From assembly GCF_000159035.1 (NCBI RefSeq), contig NZ_DS999574.1, positions 1,022,923-1,086,922 on the forward strand: a stretch of DNA of 64,000 bases, given 5' to 3'. The position numbers were made by a program, and so were the translations under genes. A model generated the notes under the pieces. That model did no database searches. It worked only from the letters and a program-made list of their open reading frames with translations, and was not told the origin of the DNA. The stretch's first letter is position 1. Each line of letters begins with the position of its first letter. The DNA comes from Actinomyces urogenitalis DSM 15434 (GTDB lineage: Bacteria; Actinomycetota; Actinomycetes; Actinomycetales; Actinomycetaceae). Of the stretch, positions 8,874 to 24,107 are shown one piece after another.

Positions 8874-11032
8874 GCGGCGGGCTGAGCGGACTGGGTAGCG
8901 GTGGGCTCGGCCTCAGCGGACGGGCTCGGGGTGGCTGAGGGATCCGTGGCGGTGGTGGTGCCCTCCTTGGGCACGGAGCCCGTGGCAATGACCTGGTCTA
9001 GGCAGCTGGCCATCGCCGCCTTAGCGGTCGGGGTCAGCGAGCTGAGGTTGTCCAGCGTGACCCACTCGTCGGAGTTCTCATAGGAGTTCAGGTCCTCCTC
9101 GTCCTGGCTGGCGTACTGCTTGGCGGACAGGGCCTTGGCCTGCGTCAGGCACTGGTTGGCCTGCCCTGCGGAGACGACCGGGTGCGTCATGTCAGGAATC
9201 GGTAGATCAGAGTCGGAGTGAGTCTTGCCCTTGACATCCGTCCACGAGTCGACGATCCAGTAGTCGCCCATCTTGTAGCCGGCCCAGAATGGTGAGCCTG
9301 CTGCTCTCTCGGACACGGCGATCTCTCCCATGCCGAGCACGGCCTTGATGCTCAGTGCCGGTTCCTCCGCTGCGGCATTCTCCGAGCGCAGCGTGGCGTG
9401 GGTGGACAGGCCGTCGTTCTCGTAGATGACGGTGGACAGCAGGCGCTCTCCGGAGAAGGTGAATCTCTCCGGCCACGTCGTGCTGGTCAGGTCGGTCTGG
9501 GCACCGTCAGCCGTCCAGCGCCCGTGGACGTCGCCGTGCAGAGTGCCGAGGTTGACAGCGGTGATGGCCTCCATGCTCTGGGTCTGCTTGGTGAGCAGAC
9601 GAATCGCGCCACTGCCGACCTCGATCGTGACGTTCTTGACCGGGTACGGGCCGTCGCCGAGCTTCGTGAGATCCACAGTCACGTCAGCGGCTCCGTAGGA
9701 TCCAAGGTCCAGCACCTTGTCCCTCGACTGGGCAGCGTCCTGGAGCATCCGGTCAGTGACGGTCACGACCACGGGACGCAGCTCGACGGCGCCCGAGACA
9801 GATCCGGAGGGAAACGCGGTTCCCAGGGCGAGGACGGGGACGGCCGCGAAGGCGGCCAGCCAGCCGAAGCCGGTCATCCAGCCACCACGCCGACCTCGCA
9901 GCGCGCTGATGGTCACCCCCAGCCCCAGCAGGCCGACGACGGCACCCGCCGCCACGAGCCCGGCGCCCAGCACACCCAGCGTGCCAGTCGAGACCCCCAG
10001 GACGCTGGCTGCCAGCGCGAGGAGGGCCAGGCCCAGGACGATGAGCGAGACCGTGCGGCCAGGACCGGGGACTCGTGGCTTGGGGGGACGCGGAGGCTGG
10101 ACCGGCTGGAGCGGGCGTGCCGGGGCGGCGGCCGACGGCGGTGGCGTCGACACTCTGGCACCTCCAGGTGCTCCGCTGTAGGTGTAGACCGGTCGTGGGC
10201 CACTGCCAGCCGGCGCCTGGGCAGTTGAGGGCGCTGGTCCGGGCTGAGGCGTAGCGGCCGGTGCCGGCGCGGGCTGAGGCGTAGCTGCAGGTGCCGGTCC
10301 GGGCTGAGGCGCGGCTGCCGAGCGCGGCGCCTGCCACGCCGCCGTGCCCTGAGGAGGCACAGGTCCTGCTGCCATTGCCGCAGTCTGAGCCTGACGGTGC
10401 TCACGCCGACGCTGGATCACCCGTACCACGGCCCAGACGACCAGACACACGACGGCCACGTTGAGACCGAACCATGCCATACCGGCGATCACGTGGCCGA
10501 GGCCCTCACCGACGAACCACCCAGGCAGTATGCCGTGGTCACTGAGCGCCGCACCGGCGAGGATGGCGGCAATCGCGCCAGCCAGGCCGGCGTCGACATC
10601 GCCCTCCAAGGCCTGCTGGACGTGAATGCGCCCGTCACGCTCCTCAGGCATGAGCGCCCAGCCCAGCCCGTAGATGATGAGCCCGACGCCGGTAAAGACG
10701 CACAGCACCGCCCACACGCAGCGCACGAGCACGGGATCGACGCCGAGGCGACGTGCCAGCCCACCAGCCACACCACCGACCCACCGCTGCTCGGTGCGGA
10801 CCAGGCCGGTGCGACGCACGGAGTCAAAGAAGCCATCGGTGGGACGCGGACCCCCAGGGGCCTGGTAGTGGTAGCCGGTGGGGTCTGGCTGCGGGCCTGG
10901 GTGCCCAGGACCCGCCTGGTAGCCAGGGCCCGCCTGGAAGCCGGCTTCGGCCTGCGCGGACGGGCCAGCGGACTGCTCGCCGCCCTGGGCGGGATCGTGG
11001 GGGGCCTGTGAAGGCTGCTCGGGATTGCTCAT
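8870..11032 (-). CDS. PspC-domain membrane protein with large C-terminal extension
   Basis: 720 residues. After a Gln/Pro/Gly-rich N-terminus, a PspC domain spans about residues 75-132 (WVGGVAGGLARRLGVD, then a membrane helix ending YGLGWALMPEE). Further hydrophobic helices, a Pro/Ala-rich linker with repeated PQPGPAPAATPQPAPAP-like units (about 240-330) and a multi-helix block (about 345-430) follow. The C-terminal 250 residues form a polar, probably extracytoplasmic domain ending in a Ser/Thr/Pro tail. PspC proteins sense membrane stress. It is divergent from a PspC-histidine kinase across 136 bp, so the two are probably functionally linked and may be controlled by that kinase. Confidence 0.85.
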   Translation of the reverse strand: MSNPEQPSQAPHDPAQGGEQSAGPSAQAEAGFQAGPGYQAGPGHPGPQPDPTGYHYQAPGGPRPTDGFFDSVRRTGLVRTEQRWVGGVAGGLARRLGVDPVLVRCVWAVLCVFTGVGLIIYGLGWALMPEERDGRIHVQQALEGDVDAGLAGAIAAILAGAALSDHGILPGWFVGEGLGHVIAGMAWFGLNVAVVCLVVWAVVRVIQRRREHRQAQTAAMAAGPVPPQGTAAWQAPRSAAAPQPGPAPAATPQPAPAPAATPQPGPAPSTAQAPAGSGPRPVYTYSGAPGGARVSTPPPSAAAPARPLQPVQPPRPPKPRVPGPGRTVSLIVLGLALLALAASVLGVSTGTLGVLGAGLVAAGAVVGLLGLGVTISALRGRRGGWMTGFGWLAAFAAVPVLALGTAFPSGSVSGAVELRPVVVTVTDRMLQDAAQSRDKVLDLGSYGAADVTVDLTKLGDGPYPVKNVTIEVGSGAIRLLTKQTQSMEAITAVNLGTLHGDVHGRWTADGAQTDLTSTTWPERFTFSGERLLSTVIYENDGLSTHATLRSENAAAEEPALSIKAVLGMGEIAVSERAAGSPFWAGYKMGDYWIVDSWTDVKGKTHSDSDLPIPDMTHPVVSAGQANQCLTQAKALSAKQYASQDEEDLNSYENSDEWVTLDNLSSLTPTAKAAMASCLDQVIATGSVPKEGTTTATDPSATPSPSAEAEPTATQSAQPAA

Positions 11033-11168
11033 GGCTCTATGCTCCCGGGCGGGCCTGTCCCAGCGCGATGAGGGGAGACCCTGAGCCGCCCCTGATTCCT
11101 CGACTCCGCGCCCCTGGTTCCACCCTCAGGGAGGTATTTCTGTCTCACCCACGTGCCACGATGGAGCC

Positions 11169-12521
11169 ATGACGACGACGGCCACACCACGACGCGCCTC
11201 CACGCGCCTGCCGCTGCGCCGCCCTCTGCGTGCCTCTGCGTCCGCCGTGGTCCCCGGTGCTCACGGCACGCCCCTGCCCCAAGAGGCTCCACGCCGTGTG
11301 GTCGGCGGAGTCTGTGCCGGTCTGGCCGCGCACCTGGGACTGGCGGTGGCCGGGGTCCGTCTCGCTATGGTGGCGGCTGCCTTCATGGCGGGAGCGGGCG
11401 TCCTGCTCTATCTCCTGCTATGGGCCTTCGTGCCAGCCGGCGATCCCTGGGCTGAGGCCGCCGGTCAAGTCCCGCCAGCGCGCGCCCGGCTCGCCTCACG
11501 CCTGCAGTCCCCCTCCGACGGCGCCTCACGTCTGTCCGCCAACGCCACCACGCTGCTGGGTGGAGGCGCGCTCGTACTCGCCGCGCTGCTCATCACCGTG
11601 TGGCGGGCCGGCTACCTCCCGGCCGGGCAGTGGTTGCTGCCGGCCCTGGTCATCGCAGCAGGCGCAGCCCTGTCCTGGTCCCAGATTGACGCTGTGACCG
11701 GGCCTGAGCGTGACCGCGGCGCCACACTGCGCCTGGCAGGCGGGGTCGTCCTGGCCGCCGTGGGCATCCTCCTGGTCATCGGCGCGGACACCCCTCCACG
11801 GGTCCTGCTGACCGGAGCGCTGACGGGCGGTGCGCTGGTGATCTGCATCGCGCTCGTGCTCGCGCCCGTGTGGCTGCAGACCAACCGGGCCATGAACCAG
11901 GCCCGCGCCGCTGAGGTGCGCGAGGCCGAGCGCGCGGACATCGCCGCTCACCTTCACGACTCTGTCCTGCAGACCCTCACCCTCATCCGCAAGCGGGCGG
12001 ACGAGCCTGAGACCGTGGCCCGTCTGGCGCGCTCCCAGGAGAGGGAGCTGCGTGCCTGGCTCTATACCGACCGTCCGGAGGCCGGCACCTCGGTGGCCGA
12101 TGCCGTGCGGGACCTGGTGGGGGAGATCGAGGACCGCTACGGCGTGGGGATCGACCTGGTCATCGTCGGGGACCGTGCCCCGGACCGTGAGACCGAGGTC
12201 GTCGTGGCCGCGGCGCGTGAAGCCCTATCCAACGCCGTGCGCCACGGCGCCCCACCGGTCAGCGTCTATGCCGAGATCGCGGCGGAGAGCCTGGAGGTCT
12301 TCGTGCGAGACCGTGGGACCGGCTTCGATCTCGACGAGATCGCTTCCGACCGCCACGGCGTGCGCGAGTCGATCATCGCCCGCATGTCTCGCCACGGTGG
12401 CCAGGCCAGGATCCGCCGTCTGGAGCAGGGCACCGAGGTCCATCTGGCACTCACGTCCTCCCTCCCCGCATCTTCCTCGTCCTCCTCGCACCGTCCCACC
12501 TCCGTATCCTCAGGATCATGA
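11169..12521 (+). CDS. PspC-domain sensor histidine kinase (NarL-type)
   Basis: 450 residues. An N-terminal PspC domain (about 40-90, RRVVGGVCAGLAAHLGLAV plus a membrane helix) is followed by four more hydrophobic segments. The cytoplasmic HisKA_3-type dimerisation region carries HLHDSVLQTL with phospho-acceptor His263, and the HATPase domain contains ALSNAVRHG and DRGTGFDLDEI. Replacing a dedicated sensor domain with PspC implies that the signal is a membrane or envelope state. The response regulator gene overlaps its stop codon (ATGA, 12518-12521), so the pair is co-translated. Similar PspC-kinase fusions occur in other Actinobacteria. Confidence 0.92.
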   Translation: MTTTATPRRASTRLPLRRPLRASASAVVPGAHGTPLPQEAPRRVVGGVCAGLAAHLGLAVAGVRLAMVAAAFMAGAGVLLYLLLWAFVPAGDPWAEAAGQVPPARARLASRLQSPSDGASRLSANATTLLGGGALVLAALLITVWRAGYLPAGQWLLPALVIAAGAALSWSQIDAVTGPERDRGATLRLAGGVVLAAVGILLVIGADTPPRVLLTGALTGGALVICIALVLAPVWLQTNRAMNQARAAEVREAERADIAAHLHDSVLQTLTLIRKRADEPETVARLARSQERELRAWLYTDRPEAGTSVADAVRDLVGEIEDRYGVGIDLVIVGDRAPDRETEVVVAAAREALSNAVRHGAPPVSVYAEIAAESLEVFVRDRGTGFDLDEIASDRHGVRESIIARMSRHGGQARIRRLEQGTEVHLALTSSLPASSSSSSHRPTSVSSGS

Positions 12522-13240
12522 TGGCCTCGACCTCCTCCCTCCCCGCCGGCTCTGCCTCACAGGAGACTGGCAGCGGGGCTCCTGCCCGCCTACGACTCCT
12601 CGTCGTTGACGACCACGCCCTGGTACGTGCCGGGGTGCGCGCTGAGCTGACCTCCCACGCCGCCGACCTCGAGGTGGTGGCCGAAGCGGACGACGTCGAG
12701 GGTGCGATTGCTGCGGTCCACGCGCTTGCGCCCGACGTCGTCCTCCTCGATGTCCACCTGCCCGGCGGCAACGGTGGGGGAGGGACAGAGGTCGTGGCCT
12801 CCTGCCATGACGTGCCTGCCACCCGTTTTCTGGCGCTGAGCGTCTCCGACGCCTCCGAGGACGTCGTCGGCGTCATCCGCGCGGGCGCCCGGGGCTACGT
12901 CACCAAGGCCATCTCCACCGCGGACCTGGCCCAGGCCGTGCGGCGCGTGGCCGCCGGTGACGCCGCCTTCTCCCCGCGGCTGGCCGGATTCGTCCTGGAC
13001 GCCTTCGGGGCAGGGACGGGAGAGGTCGCCGTGGCCGACTCCGAGCTGGACCGCCTGTCTGCGCGTGAGCGCGAGGTCATGCGGCTTATCGCCCGCGGCT
13101 ACACCTACAAGGAGTGTGCCTCCGAGCTCTTCATCTCGGTCAAGACGGTGGAGACACACGTATCCGCTGTGCTGCGCAAGCTTCAACTGTCCAACCGCAA
13201 CGAGCTCACTCGCTGGGCCGCCGCGCGGCGCATCGTGTGA
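12518..13240 (+). CDS. LuxR/NarL-family response regulator
   Basis: 240 residues. The receiver domain has the acidic pair Asp31-Asp32 (LLVVDDHAL) and phospho-acceptor Asp78 (VVLLDVHLPGG). The C-terminal LuxR helix-turn-helix is complete (LSAREREVMRLIARG, then SVKTVETHVSAVLRKL). It is the partner of the upstream PspC-kinase by overlap. Likely targets include the divergent PspC operon, which is an inference from gene order. The first ATG (12518) gives the ATGA overlap; the second ATG (12521) is adjacent and in frame. Confidence 0.93.
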   Translation: MMASTSSLPAGSASQETGSGAPARLRLLVVDDHALVRAGVRAELTSHAADLEVVAEADDVEGAIAAVHALAPDVVLLDVHLPGGNGGGGTEVVASCHDVPATRFLALSVSDASEDVVGVIRAGARGYVTKAISTADLAQAVRRVAAGDAAFSPRLAGFVLDAFGAGTGEVAVADSELDRLSAREREVMRLIARGYTYKECASELFISVKTVETHVSAVLRKLQLSNRNELTRWAAARRIV

Positions 13241-13274
13241 GGCGGTCACCGGGGGTGAGCAGGATCGTGGGAGG

Positions 13275-14003
13275 ATGACCGACGTGAACGAGGACCGGAC
13301 CCTGAGTACCGTCGTCGCGCATGTGCGTGACGGGGGGCTCGTCATCATCCCGACCGACACGGTCTACGGCATCGGCACTCTCGCCTCGGACGCGGCCGCC
13401 GTTGCACGCCTGCTGGCAGCCAAGGGCCGCGGGCGCCAGATGCCCCCGCCCGTTCTCGTCGCAGGGCCTGACCAGCTCGACGGCGTGGTCGGAGCGCTGC
13501 CGCCTGCCGCCCAGGCGCTGATGGAGGCCTTCTGGCCCGGTGCCCTGACCATCATCCTGGACGCCGCACCGGACCTGGGCTGGGACCTGGGGGAGACCGG
13601 CGGGACTATCGCTGTGCGCATGCCTGACCACCCTCTCGCCCTGGAGCTGCTGCGCGCCACCGGCCCGATGGCGGTCACCAGCGCTAACCACACCGGTCAG
13701 CCCCCGGCTACAGACGCTGCCAGCGCGCGGGTGGCCTTCCCCGGCCGCGTGCGCGAGGCCGGCTCACCGGGCGCCGGCTCGCCCGACCGCAGCGAGGGGG
13801 ACATTCTCCTGCTCGACGGCGGAGCCACCCCGGGCCCAGTCCCCTCCACGATCGTCTCGCTGGCCGGGGATCATGCCTACTCTCCCCGTATCATCCGCGA
13901 CGGCGTGCTCTCACTCAGCCAGCTCGCCGTCGTCCTGGACCCGGTCCTCACGCAGGCGGGAGCGTCCCCGATGACGGCCGGCAGCGAGGTCCCGCGTCCG
14001 TGA
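13275..14003 (+). CDS. tsaC: L-threonylcarbamoyladenylate synthase
   Basis: Makes threonylcarbamoyl-AMP from threonine, bicarbonate and ATP, the first step of the t6A37 modification of ANN-decoding tRNAs. The YrdC/Sua5 fold is shown by IIPTDTVYGIGTLASD, the basic KGRGRQMPPPVLV loop, TIAVRMPDHPLA and AVTSANHTGQPP. At 242 residues it resembles actinobacterial Sua5-like forms. It sits directly upstream of wecA and the atp operon, as in Mycobacterium. The start may be ATG 13275 or GTG 13284; the latter is better spaced from a GGGAGG site. The frame remains open far upstream, but that overlaps the regulator gene. Confidence 0.9.
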   Translation: MTDVNEDRTLSTVVAHVRDGGLVIIPTDTVYGIGTLASDAAAVARLLAAKGRGRQMPPPVLVAGPDQLDGVVGALPPAAQALMEAFWPGALTIILDAAPDLGWDLGETGGTIAVRMPDHPLALELLRATGPMAVTSANHTGQPPATDAASARVAFPGRVREAGSPGAGSPDRSEGDILLLDGGATPGPVPSTIVSLAGDHAYSPRIIRDGVLSLSQLAVVLDPVLTQAGASPMTAGSEVPRP

Positions 14004-15136
14004 GGCTCTACCTGCTCATCATGCTTATCGCGGCGGCTGTCACCTACCTGACGGTCCCCGTGGTCCGGCACGTCGCCTTGGTCACCAACGCCCTGACGCC
14101 GGTGCGTGCCCGAGACGTGCACTCCACGCCGATCCCCCGCCTGGGTGGGGTGGCGATGTTCGCGGGCTTCGCCACGGCGATGGCGGTGGCTTCGCGCGTG
14201 CCCTTCCTCGGAGGCGTCATCGACCGCTCGGCCTGGGCCGTGGTGCTGGGAGCGGGGCTGGTGTGCCTGCTGGGTGTCATCGATGACCTGTGGGACCTGG
14301 ACTGGCTGACCAAGCTCTCCGGGCAGGTGCTGGCGGCCGGCCTCATGGCGTGGCAGGGAGTCCAGCTCATTACCTTCCCCATTGGCGGGCTGACCATCGG
14401 TTCCTCGCGCCTGTCACTGATCTCCACGGTGCTCGTGGTGGTTGCGGCAATCAACGCCGTCAACTTCGTCGACGGTCTGGACGGGCTGGCGGCCGGCATC
14501 ATCGGCATCGGTGCCAGTGCCTTCTTCGCCTACGTCTACGTGCTGACGCGCATAACCTCGCCGGGCTCCTACACCTCGCTGGCGGCTACGGTGGTCGCGG
14601 CGCTGCTGGGCATCTGCCTGGGGTTCCTGCCGCACAACTTCCATCCCGCCAAGATCTTCATGGGGGACTCCGGCTCGATGCAGCTGGGGCTGCTGTCCGC
14701 CGCGGGCACGATCATCGTCACCGGCCAGATCGATCCTGGTGCCTTCGCCGGGCAGACGGCCCTGCCGGTCTTCCTGCCGATCCTGCTGCCCCTGGCCGTC
14801 CTCCTGCTGCCGCTGACGGACATGATGATGGCGATCGTGCGGCGTACCCGGGCGGGCCACAGCCCCTTCCATCCCGACCGTATGCATATGCACCACCGCC
14901 TCCTGGCTGCCGGGCACTCCCACCGCCGTGCCGTGCTCGTGATGTACCTGTGGGCCGCCGTCGCCTCCTACTCCGTGGCAGCGATGGCCTTCTTCCCCCT
15001 GCGCTGGGTGCTGCCCGGGGCAGGAATCGCCCTGGTGTTCACCGTCCTCATGACGGTTGACCTCATGCCGGGCCTGCGTCAGGCCTGGCGCCGACGCATG
15101 ACGACCCGCCGGATCCGCCCGAAGGACCTTTCATGA
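14000..15136 (+). CDS. wecA: Undecaprenyl-phosphate GlcNAc-1-phosphate transferase (WecA/MraY family)
   Basis: Polytopic membrane enzyme of 378 residues that transfers a sugar-1-phosphate, usually GlcNAc-1-P, to a polyprenyl phosphate and so begins assembly of cell-wall linkage or surface polysaccharides. Diagnostic segments are VIDDLWDLDWLTKL, NAVNFVDGLDGLAAG, IFMGDSGSMQLG and the C-terminal histidine loop HMHHRLLAAGHSHRRAV. The GTG start overlaps the tsaC stop (GTGA at 14000-14003). The conserved position before the ATP synthase genes matches Mycobacterium (rfe/wecA). About ten hydrophobic segments are visible. Confidence 0.92.
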   Translation: MRLYLLIMLIAAAVTYLTVPVVRHVALVTNALTPVRARDVHSTPIPRLGGVAMFAGFATAMAVASRVPFLGGVIDRSAWAVVLGAGLVCLLGVIDDLWDLDWLTKLSGQVLAAGLMAWQGVQLITFPIGGLTIGSSRLSLISTVLVVVAAINAVNFVDGLDGLAAGIIGIGASAFFAYVYVLTRITSPGSYTSLAATVVAALLGICLGFLPHNFHPAKIFMGDSGSMQLGLLSAAGTIIVTGQIDPGAFAGQTALPVFLPILLPLAVLLLPLTDMMMAIVRRTRAGHSPFHPDRMHMHHRLLAAGHSHRRAVLVMYLWAAVASYSVAAMAFFPLRWVLPGAGIALVFTVLMTVDLMPGLRQAWRRRMTTRRIRPKDLS

Positions 15137-15579
15137 CTCCCACGCCACCGCCTCCTGGCCCGCTCAGCCACCAGGAGGTCTTCCGCCGTACTGCTCGGCG
15201 TGTGCTCGTCGTCGGCCTCGTGCTGGCGGCCCTGGCCTTGGCAGGGGGAGGGGTGACAGGCGGTCAGGCCTGGTCCGGTGTGCTGTGGGGAGCCGGGGCA
15301 GGAGCCGTGCTGACGATCGTGACGGCGGCGGCACTGGCTGTGCCGTGGGATCGCTACCCGCTGCTGGCCTCCAGCGGCGTCATGATCTCCTTCGCCGCCA
15401 AGATCGTGGTCATGGTCGCCGTGGTGGTGCTTGCCGGACCGTACAAGGCCAGCTTCTCTGCGGGCTGGTTCTTCGCCAGCCTGGCTGTGATCCTTCTCGC
15501 GGTCACGGCTGTCGAGGTCGGCAGCCTGGCCACAGGCCGCACACTGACCGTCCAACCTCCTCAGGACACCGACGACTGA
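15133..15579 (+). CDS. AtpI-like small membrane protein
   Basis: 148 residues with four hydrophobic helices (about 25-43, 49-69, 75-98, 105-125). It overlaps the wecA stop by ATGA (15133-15136) and lies immediately before atpB. That is the position of the AtpI-like protein in actinobacterial atp operons. AtpI proteins assist assembly of the c-ring. Sequence conservation in this family is low, so the call rests on size, topology and position. Confidence 0.7.
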   Translation: MTPTPPPPGPLSHQEVFRRTARRVLVVGLVLAALALAGGGVTGGQAWSGVLWGAGAGAVLTIVTAAALAVPWDRYPLLASSGVMISFAAKIVVMVAVVVLAGPYKASFSAGWFFASLAVILLAVTAVEVGSLATGRTLTVQPPQDTDD

Positions 15580-15589
15580 GGTGGACCAC

Positions 15590-15614
15590 GCGTCACTTTC
15601 GGCTAGAGTGACGC
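15590..15614. promoter_or_regulatory. Hairpin in the atpI-atpB gap
   Basis: GCGTCACT (15590-15597) and AGTGACGC (15607-15614) form an 8-bp stem with a 9-nt loop in the 83-bp gap before atpB. It could be an attenuator, an mRNA-stabilising element, or an operator at an internal promoter. Confidence 0.45.
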
Positions 15615-15662
15615 ACGACGCCGTCCCGTCCCGACGGTATCCCATCATCCAAAGGAGGTCTG

Positions 15663-18203
<2,541 letters not shown>

Positions 18204-18223
18204 CGCCGCCCACACCACACGTC

Positions 18224-18239
18224 CCGGTCCTTGGACCGG
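18224..18239. other. Palindrome between atpH and atpA
   Basis: CCGGTCC TT GGACCGG in the 62-bp intercistronic gap. The 2-nt loop is too tight for a standard hairpin, but breathing at the top would allow one. It may be an mRNA processing or stabilising element setting the dosage of F1 subunits. Confidence 0.4.
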
Positions 18240-18265
18240 TTCCACCACCCACAAGGAGACGACAG

Positions 18266-19897
<1,632 letters not shown>

Positions 19898-19898
19898 C

Positions 19899-20843
19899 GT
19901 GGCAGGCAACCAGCGCGTCTACAAGCAGCGGATCCGCTCCACCCAGACCCTCCAGAAGGTCTTCAGGGCGATGGAGCTCATCGCCTCCTCGCGGATCGGT
20001 GTTGCACGTCGCAACGCTCAGGAGGCGGGGCCCTATGACCACGCCCTGAGCCAGGCGGTGGCCGCCGTTGGTACCCACTCCAGCCTTGACCACCCCATCA
20101 CCCAGGAGCGCAGCGACACCAAGCGGGTGGCGGTCCTCGTGGTCACCTCGGACCGAGGCATGGCCGGCGCCTACTCCGCCACCGTCCTGCGTGAGTCGGA
20201 GCGGCTGATCGACCAGCTCGTCGAGGAGGGCAAGGAGCCGGTGGTCTTCACCGCCGGACGCCGGGCCCTGTCCTACTTCTCCTTCCGCGAGCGTGAGGTC
20301 GAGCGGTCCTGGACCGGCGAGTCAGATCGCCCCGGCGAGGAGATGATCGAGGACATCGCCCAGGCTCTGCTGGAGAGCTTCCTGGCTCCTGCCGAGCAAG
20401 GGGGCGTCGCCGAGGTGCATATCGTCTTCACCCGGTACGTCTCCATGGTCTCCCAGGTCCCCGAGGTCCGGCGGATGCTTCCGCTGACCGTCGTGGACGT
20501 GGACGGTCCCAGCGAGCTGGACCGTGAGGACCACGTGCGCGGCACGGAGTACCAGAAGGCTGAGGCCACCGGTGCTGCCCCGCTCTACGAGTTTGCTCCC
20601 TCAGCTGAGCTGGTCCTGGATGCGCTGCTGACCCGCTACGTGCGCAGCCGCATCCGCAACGCCCTCCTCCAGGCCGCGGCCTCGGAGCTGGCCAGCCGCC
20701 AGCAGGCCATGCACACGGCCACGGACAATGCTGAGGACCTCATCAACACCTACACCAGGCTCGCCAACCAGGCGCGCCAGGGAGACATCACCCAGGAGAT
20801 CTCTGAGATCGTCTCGGGTGCCGACGCCCTGGCCGCTGAGTAG
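19899..20843 (+). CDS. atpG: ATP synthase F1 subunit gamma
   Basis: Central rotor shaft, 314 residues. The N-terminal helix (YKQRIRSTQTLQKVFRAMELIASSRI) and the C-terminal helix (SRQQAMHTATDNAEDLI) form the coiled coil. It begins with GTG one base after the atpA stop. The central Rossmann-like domain contains VLVVTSDRGMAGAYSA. Confidence 0.97.
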   Translation: MAGNQRVYKQRIRSTQTLQKVFRAMELIASSRIGVARRNAQEAGPYDHALSQAVAAVGTHSSLDHPITQERSDTKRVAVLVVTSDRGMAGAYSATVLRESERLIDQLVEEGKEPVVFTAGRRALSYFSFREREVERSWTGESDRPGEEMIEDIAQALLESFLAPAEQGGVAEVHIVFTRYVSMVSQVPEVRRMLPLTVVDVDGPSELDREDHVRGTEYQKAEATGAAPLYEFAPSAELVLDALLTRYVRSRIRNALLQAAASELASRQQAMHTATDNAEDLINTYTRLANQARQGDITQEISEIVSGADALAAE

Positions 20844-22705
<1,862 letters not shown>

Positions 22706-22706
22706 G

Positions 22707-23111
22707 ATGACGGCAACGGGCTGGTGCGTGCTTGCGGTGCTTGCCGCCGCGCTGGTGCTCGTCGCCCTCATCCTTCTGCGGGTGCGCCTGCTGGCCAGCC
22801 AGGTCGGTTCCTTTGAGTGCGCGCTGCGCCGTCCGCAGGACCGCCGCTGGATGAGCGGGGTCGCCTGCTTCGGTGACGAGGCGGTGGAGTGGTACCGGCT
22901 CATCTCCCTGTCCTGGCGCCCGAAGTTCCGTATGCCTCGCGAGGACATGGTTCTGACGGACGCACGACGGCGGGGTACCGCCGGTCGCGTCGTCGACGTG
23001 GCCTGCCAGGTGGGCCAGGCACGCTACGACCTGGGCATGCTGGAGGACTCCCACTCGGCCCTGGTGGCGTGGCTGGAGTCGGCGGCGCCCACGCAGCCGC
23101 GACTGTTCTAG
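22707..23111 (+). CDS. DUF2550-family membrane-anchored protein
   Basis: 134 residues. One N-terminal membrane helix (VLAVLAAALVLVALILLRV) is followed by a soluble domain with SFECALRRP, WMSGVACFGDEAVEWYRLISLS and RREG-like motifs typical of DUF2550. It starts one base after the atpC stop. Conserved linkage to atpC, as with Rv1312 in M. tuberculosis, supports the family call. The function is unknown. The open frame extends upstream to 22554 but that part overlaps atpC. Confidence 0.85.
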   Translation: MTATGWCVLAVLAAALVLVALILLRVRLLASQVGSFECALRRPQDRRWMSGVACFGDEAVEWYRLISLSWRPKFRMPREDMVLTDARRRGTAGRVVDVACQVGQARYDLGMLEDSHSALVAWLESAAPTQPRLF

Positions 23112-23355
23112 GCGTCCCCCGGCGCCATGCCTACCAGGGTCTGCCAGCCCCTCCGGTGGCAGGGCCTGGGACTAAGCGGGACGACGGCGCAGCCTGGCCG
23201 AGCGCTGCCACCCCGGCGCCGATCGAGGCGATCCTGGGGGTCGGGCTGTACGGCACGGCGGGGCCCTGGAGGAGGCGGGCCGGGTGATGGCGACAGGAGG
23301 CTACGGACTGCCGGGTGGCTAGGCCGTGCCAGGCAGTGCCGGTAGGCTGCCCGGC

Positions 23356-24051
23356 GTGCGTGTTGTCATTGCCTCCTGCTCCGTGGACTACTCCGGTCGC
23401 CTGGACGCCCACCTTCCCCGAGCCAAGCGCCTCATCATGGTCAAGGCCGACGGCTCGGTGCTTGTCCACTCCGACGGCGGCTCCTACAAGCCGCTGAACT
23501 GGATGAGCCCTCCCGCGCGGCTGGCGGAGGTCGAGGTAGACGAGGAAGACGCCGAGATCGGCGTGGTCCAGCGCTGGGAGGTCTCGGCCACCAAGACGGA
23601 CGACCGGCTCGTCATTCGTCTGTTCGAGGTCTTCTCGGATGAGTCGATGGACCTGGGCGTGGATCCGGGACTGACCAAGGACGGCGTGGAGGCTCACCTG
23701 CAGGAGCTCCTGGCCGAGCAGACCGAGCTCATTGGGCCCGGCTGCCGACTGGTGCGCCGGGAGTACCCCACCCCGATCGGCCCGGTGGACCTGCTCGTCC
23801 GCGATGGCGAGGGCCACGCGATCGCGGTGGAGGTCAAGCGCGTGGGCGGGATCGACGGTGTCGAGCAGCTGACCCGCTACCTCGACATGCTCGACCGCGA
23901 CCCGCTGCTGACCCCGGTCCGCGGTGTCTTCGCCGCCCAACAGATCAAGCCGCAGGCCCGGGTCCTGGCCGAGGACCGCGGTATCCGCTGCGTCGTGCTG
24001 GACTACGACGCCATGCGTGGGATGGACGATCCCAGCTCGCGGCTATTCTGA
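23356..24051 (+). CDS. nucS: Endonuclease NucS/EndoMS (non-canonical mismatch repair)
   Basis: Mismatch-specific double-strand endonuclease that replaces MutS/MutL in most Actinobacteria. 231 residues from GTG 23356 ([16 protein letters not shown] is the typical start). The N-terminal half is the DNA-binding/dimer domain. The RecB-like nuclease core has [22 protein letters not shown], with Asp, Glu and Lys metal and catalytic residues, then [12 protein letters not shown]. The protein ends SRLF, consistent with the C-terminal beta-clamp-binding tail known for NucS. The preceding 244-bp gap holds only weak short hairpins, for example CTGCCA/TGGCAG at 23141-23162. Confidence 0.93.
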   Translation: MRVVIASCSVDYSGRLDAHLPRAKRLIMVKADGSVLVHSDGGSYKPLNWMSPPARLAEVEVDEEDAEIGVVQRWEVSATKTDDRLVIRLFEVFSDESMDLGVDPGLTKDGVEAHLQELLAEQTELIGPGCRLVRREYPTPIGPVDLLVRDGEGHAIAVEVKRVGGIDGVEQLTRYLDMLDRDPLLTPVRGVFAAQQIKPQARVLAEDRGIRCVVLDYDAMRGMDDPSSRLF

Positions 24052-24107
24052 GCCCGTCCGCGCACGAGACCCAGGCCCCTGCTCCCGGTGCCAGGCAAGG
24101 AGGCTTG

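Noticed and set aside
12957-13274. N-terminal extension of the tsaC frame
   Set aside because: Overlaps the response regulator HTH in another frame, and the family domain begins after 13275.
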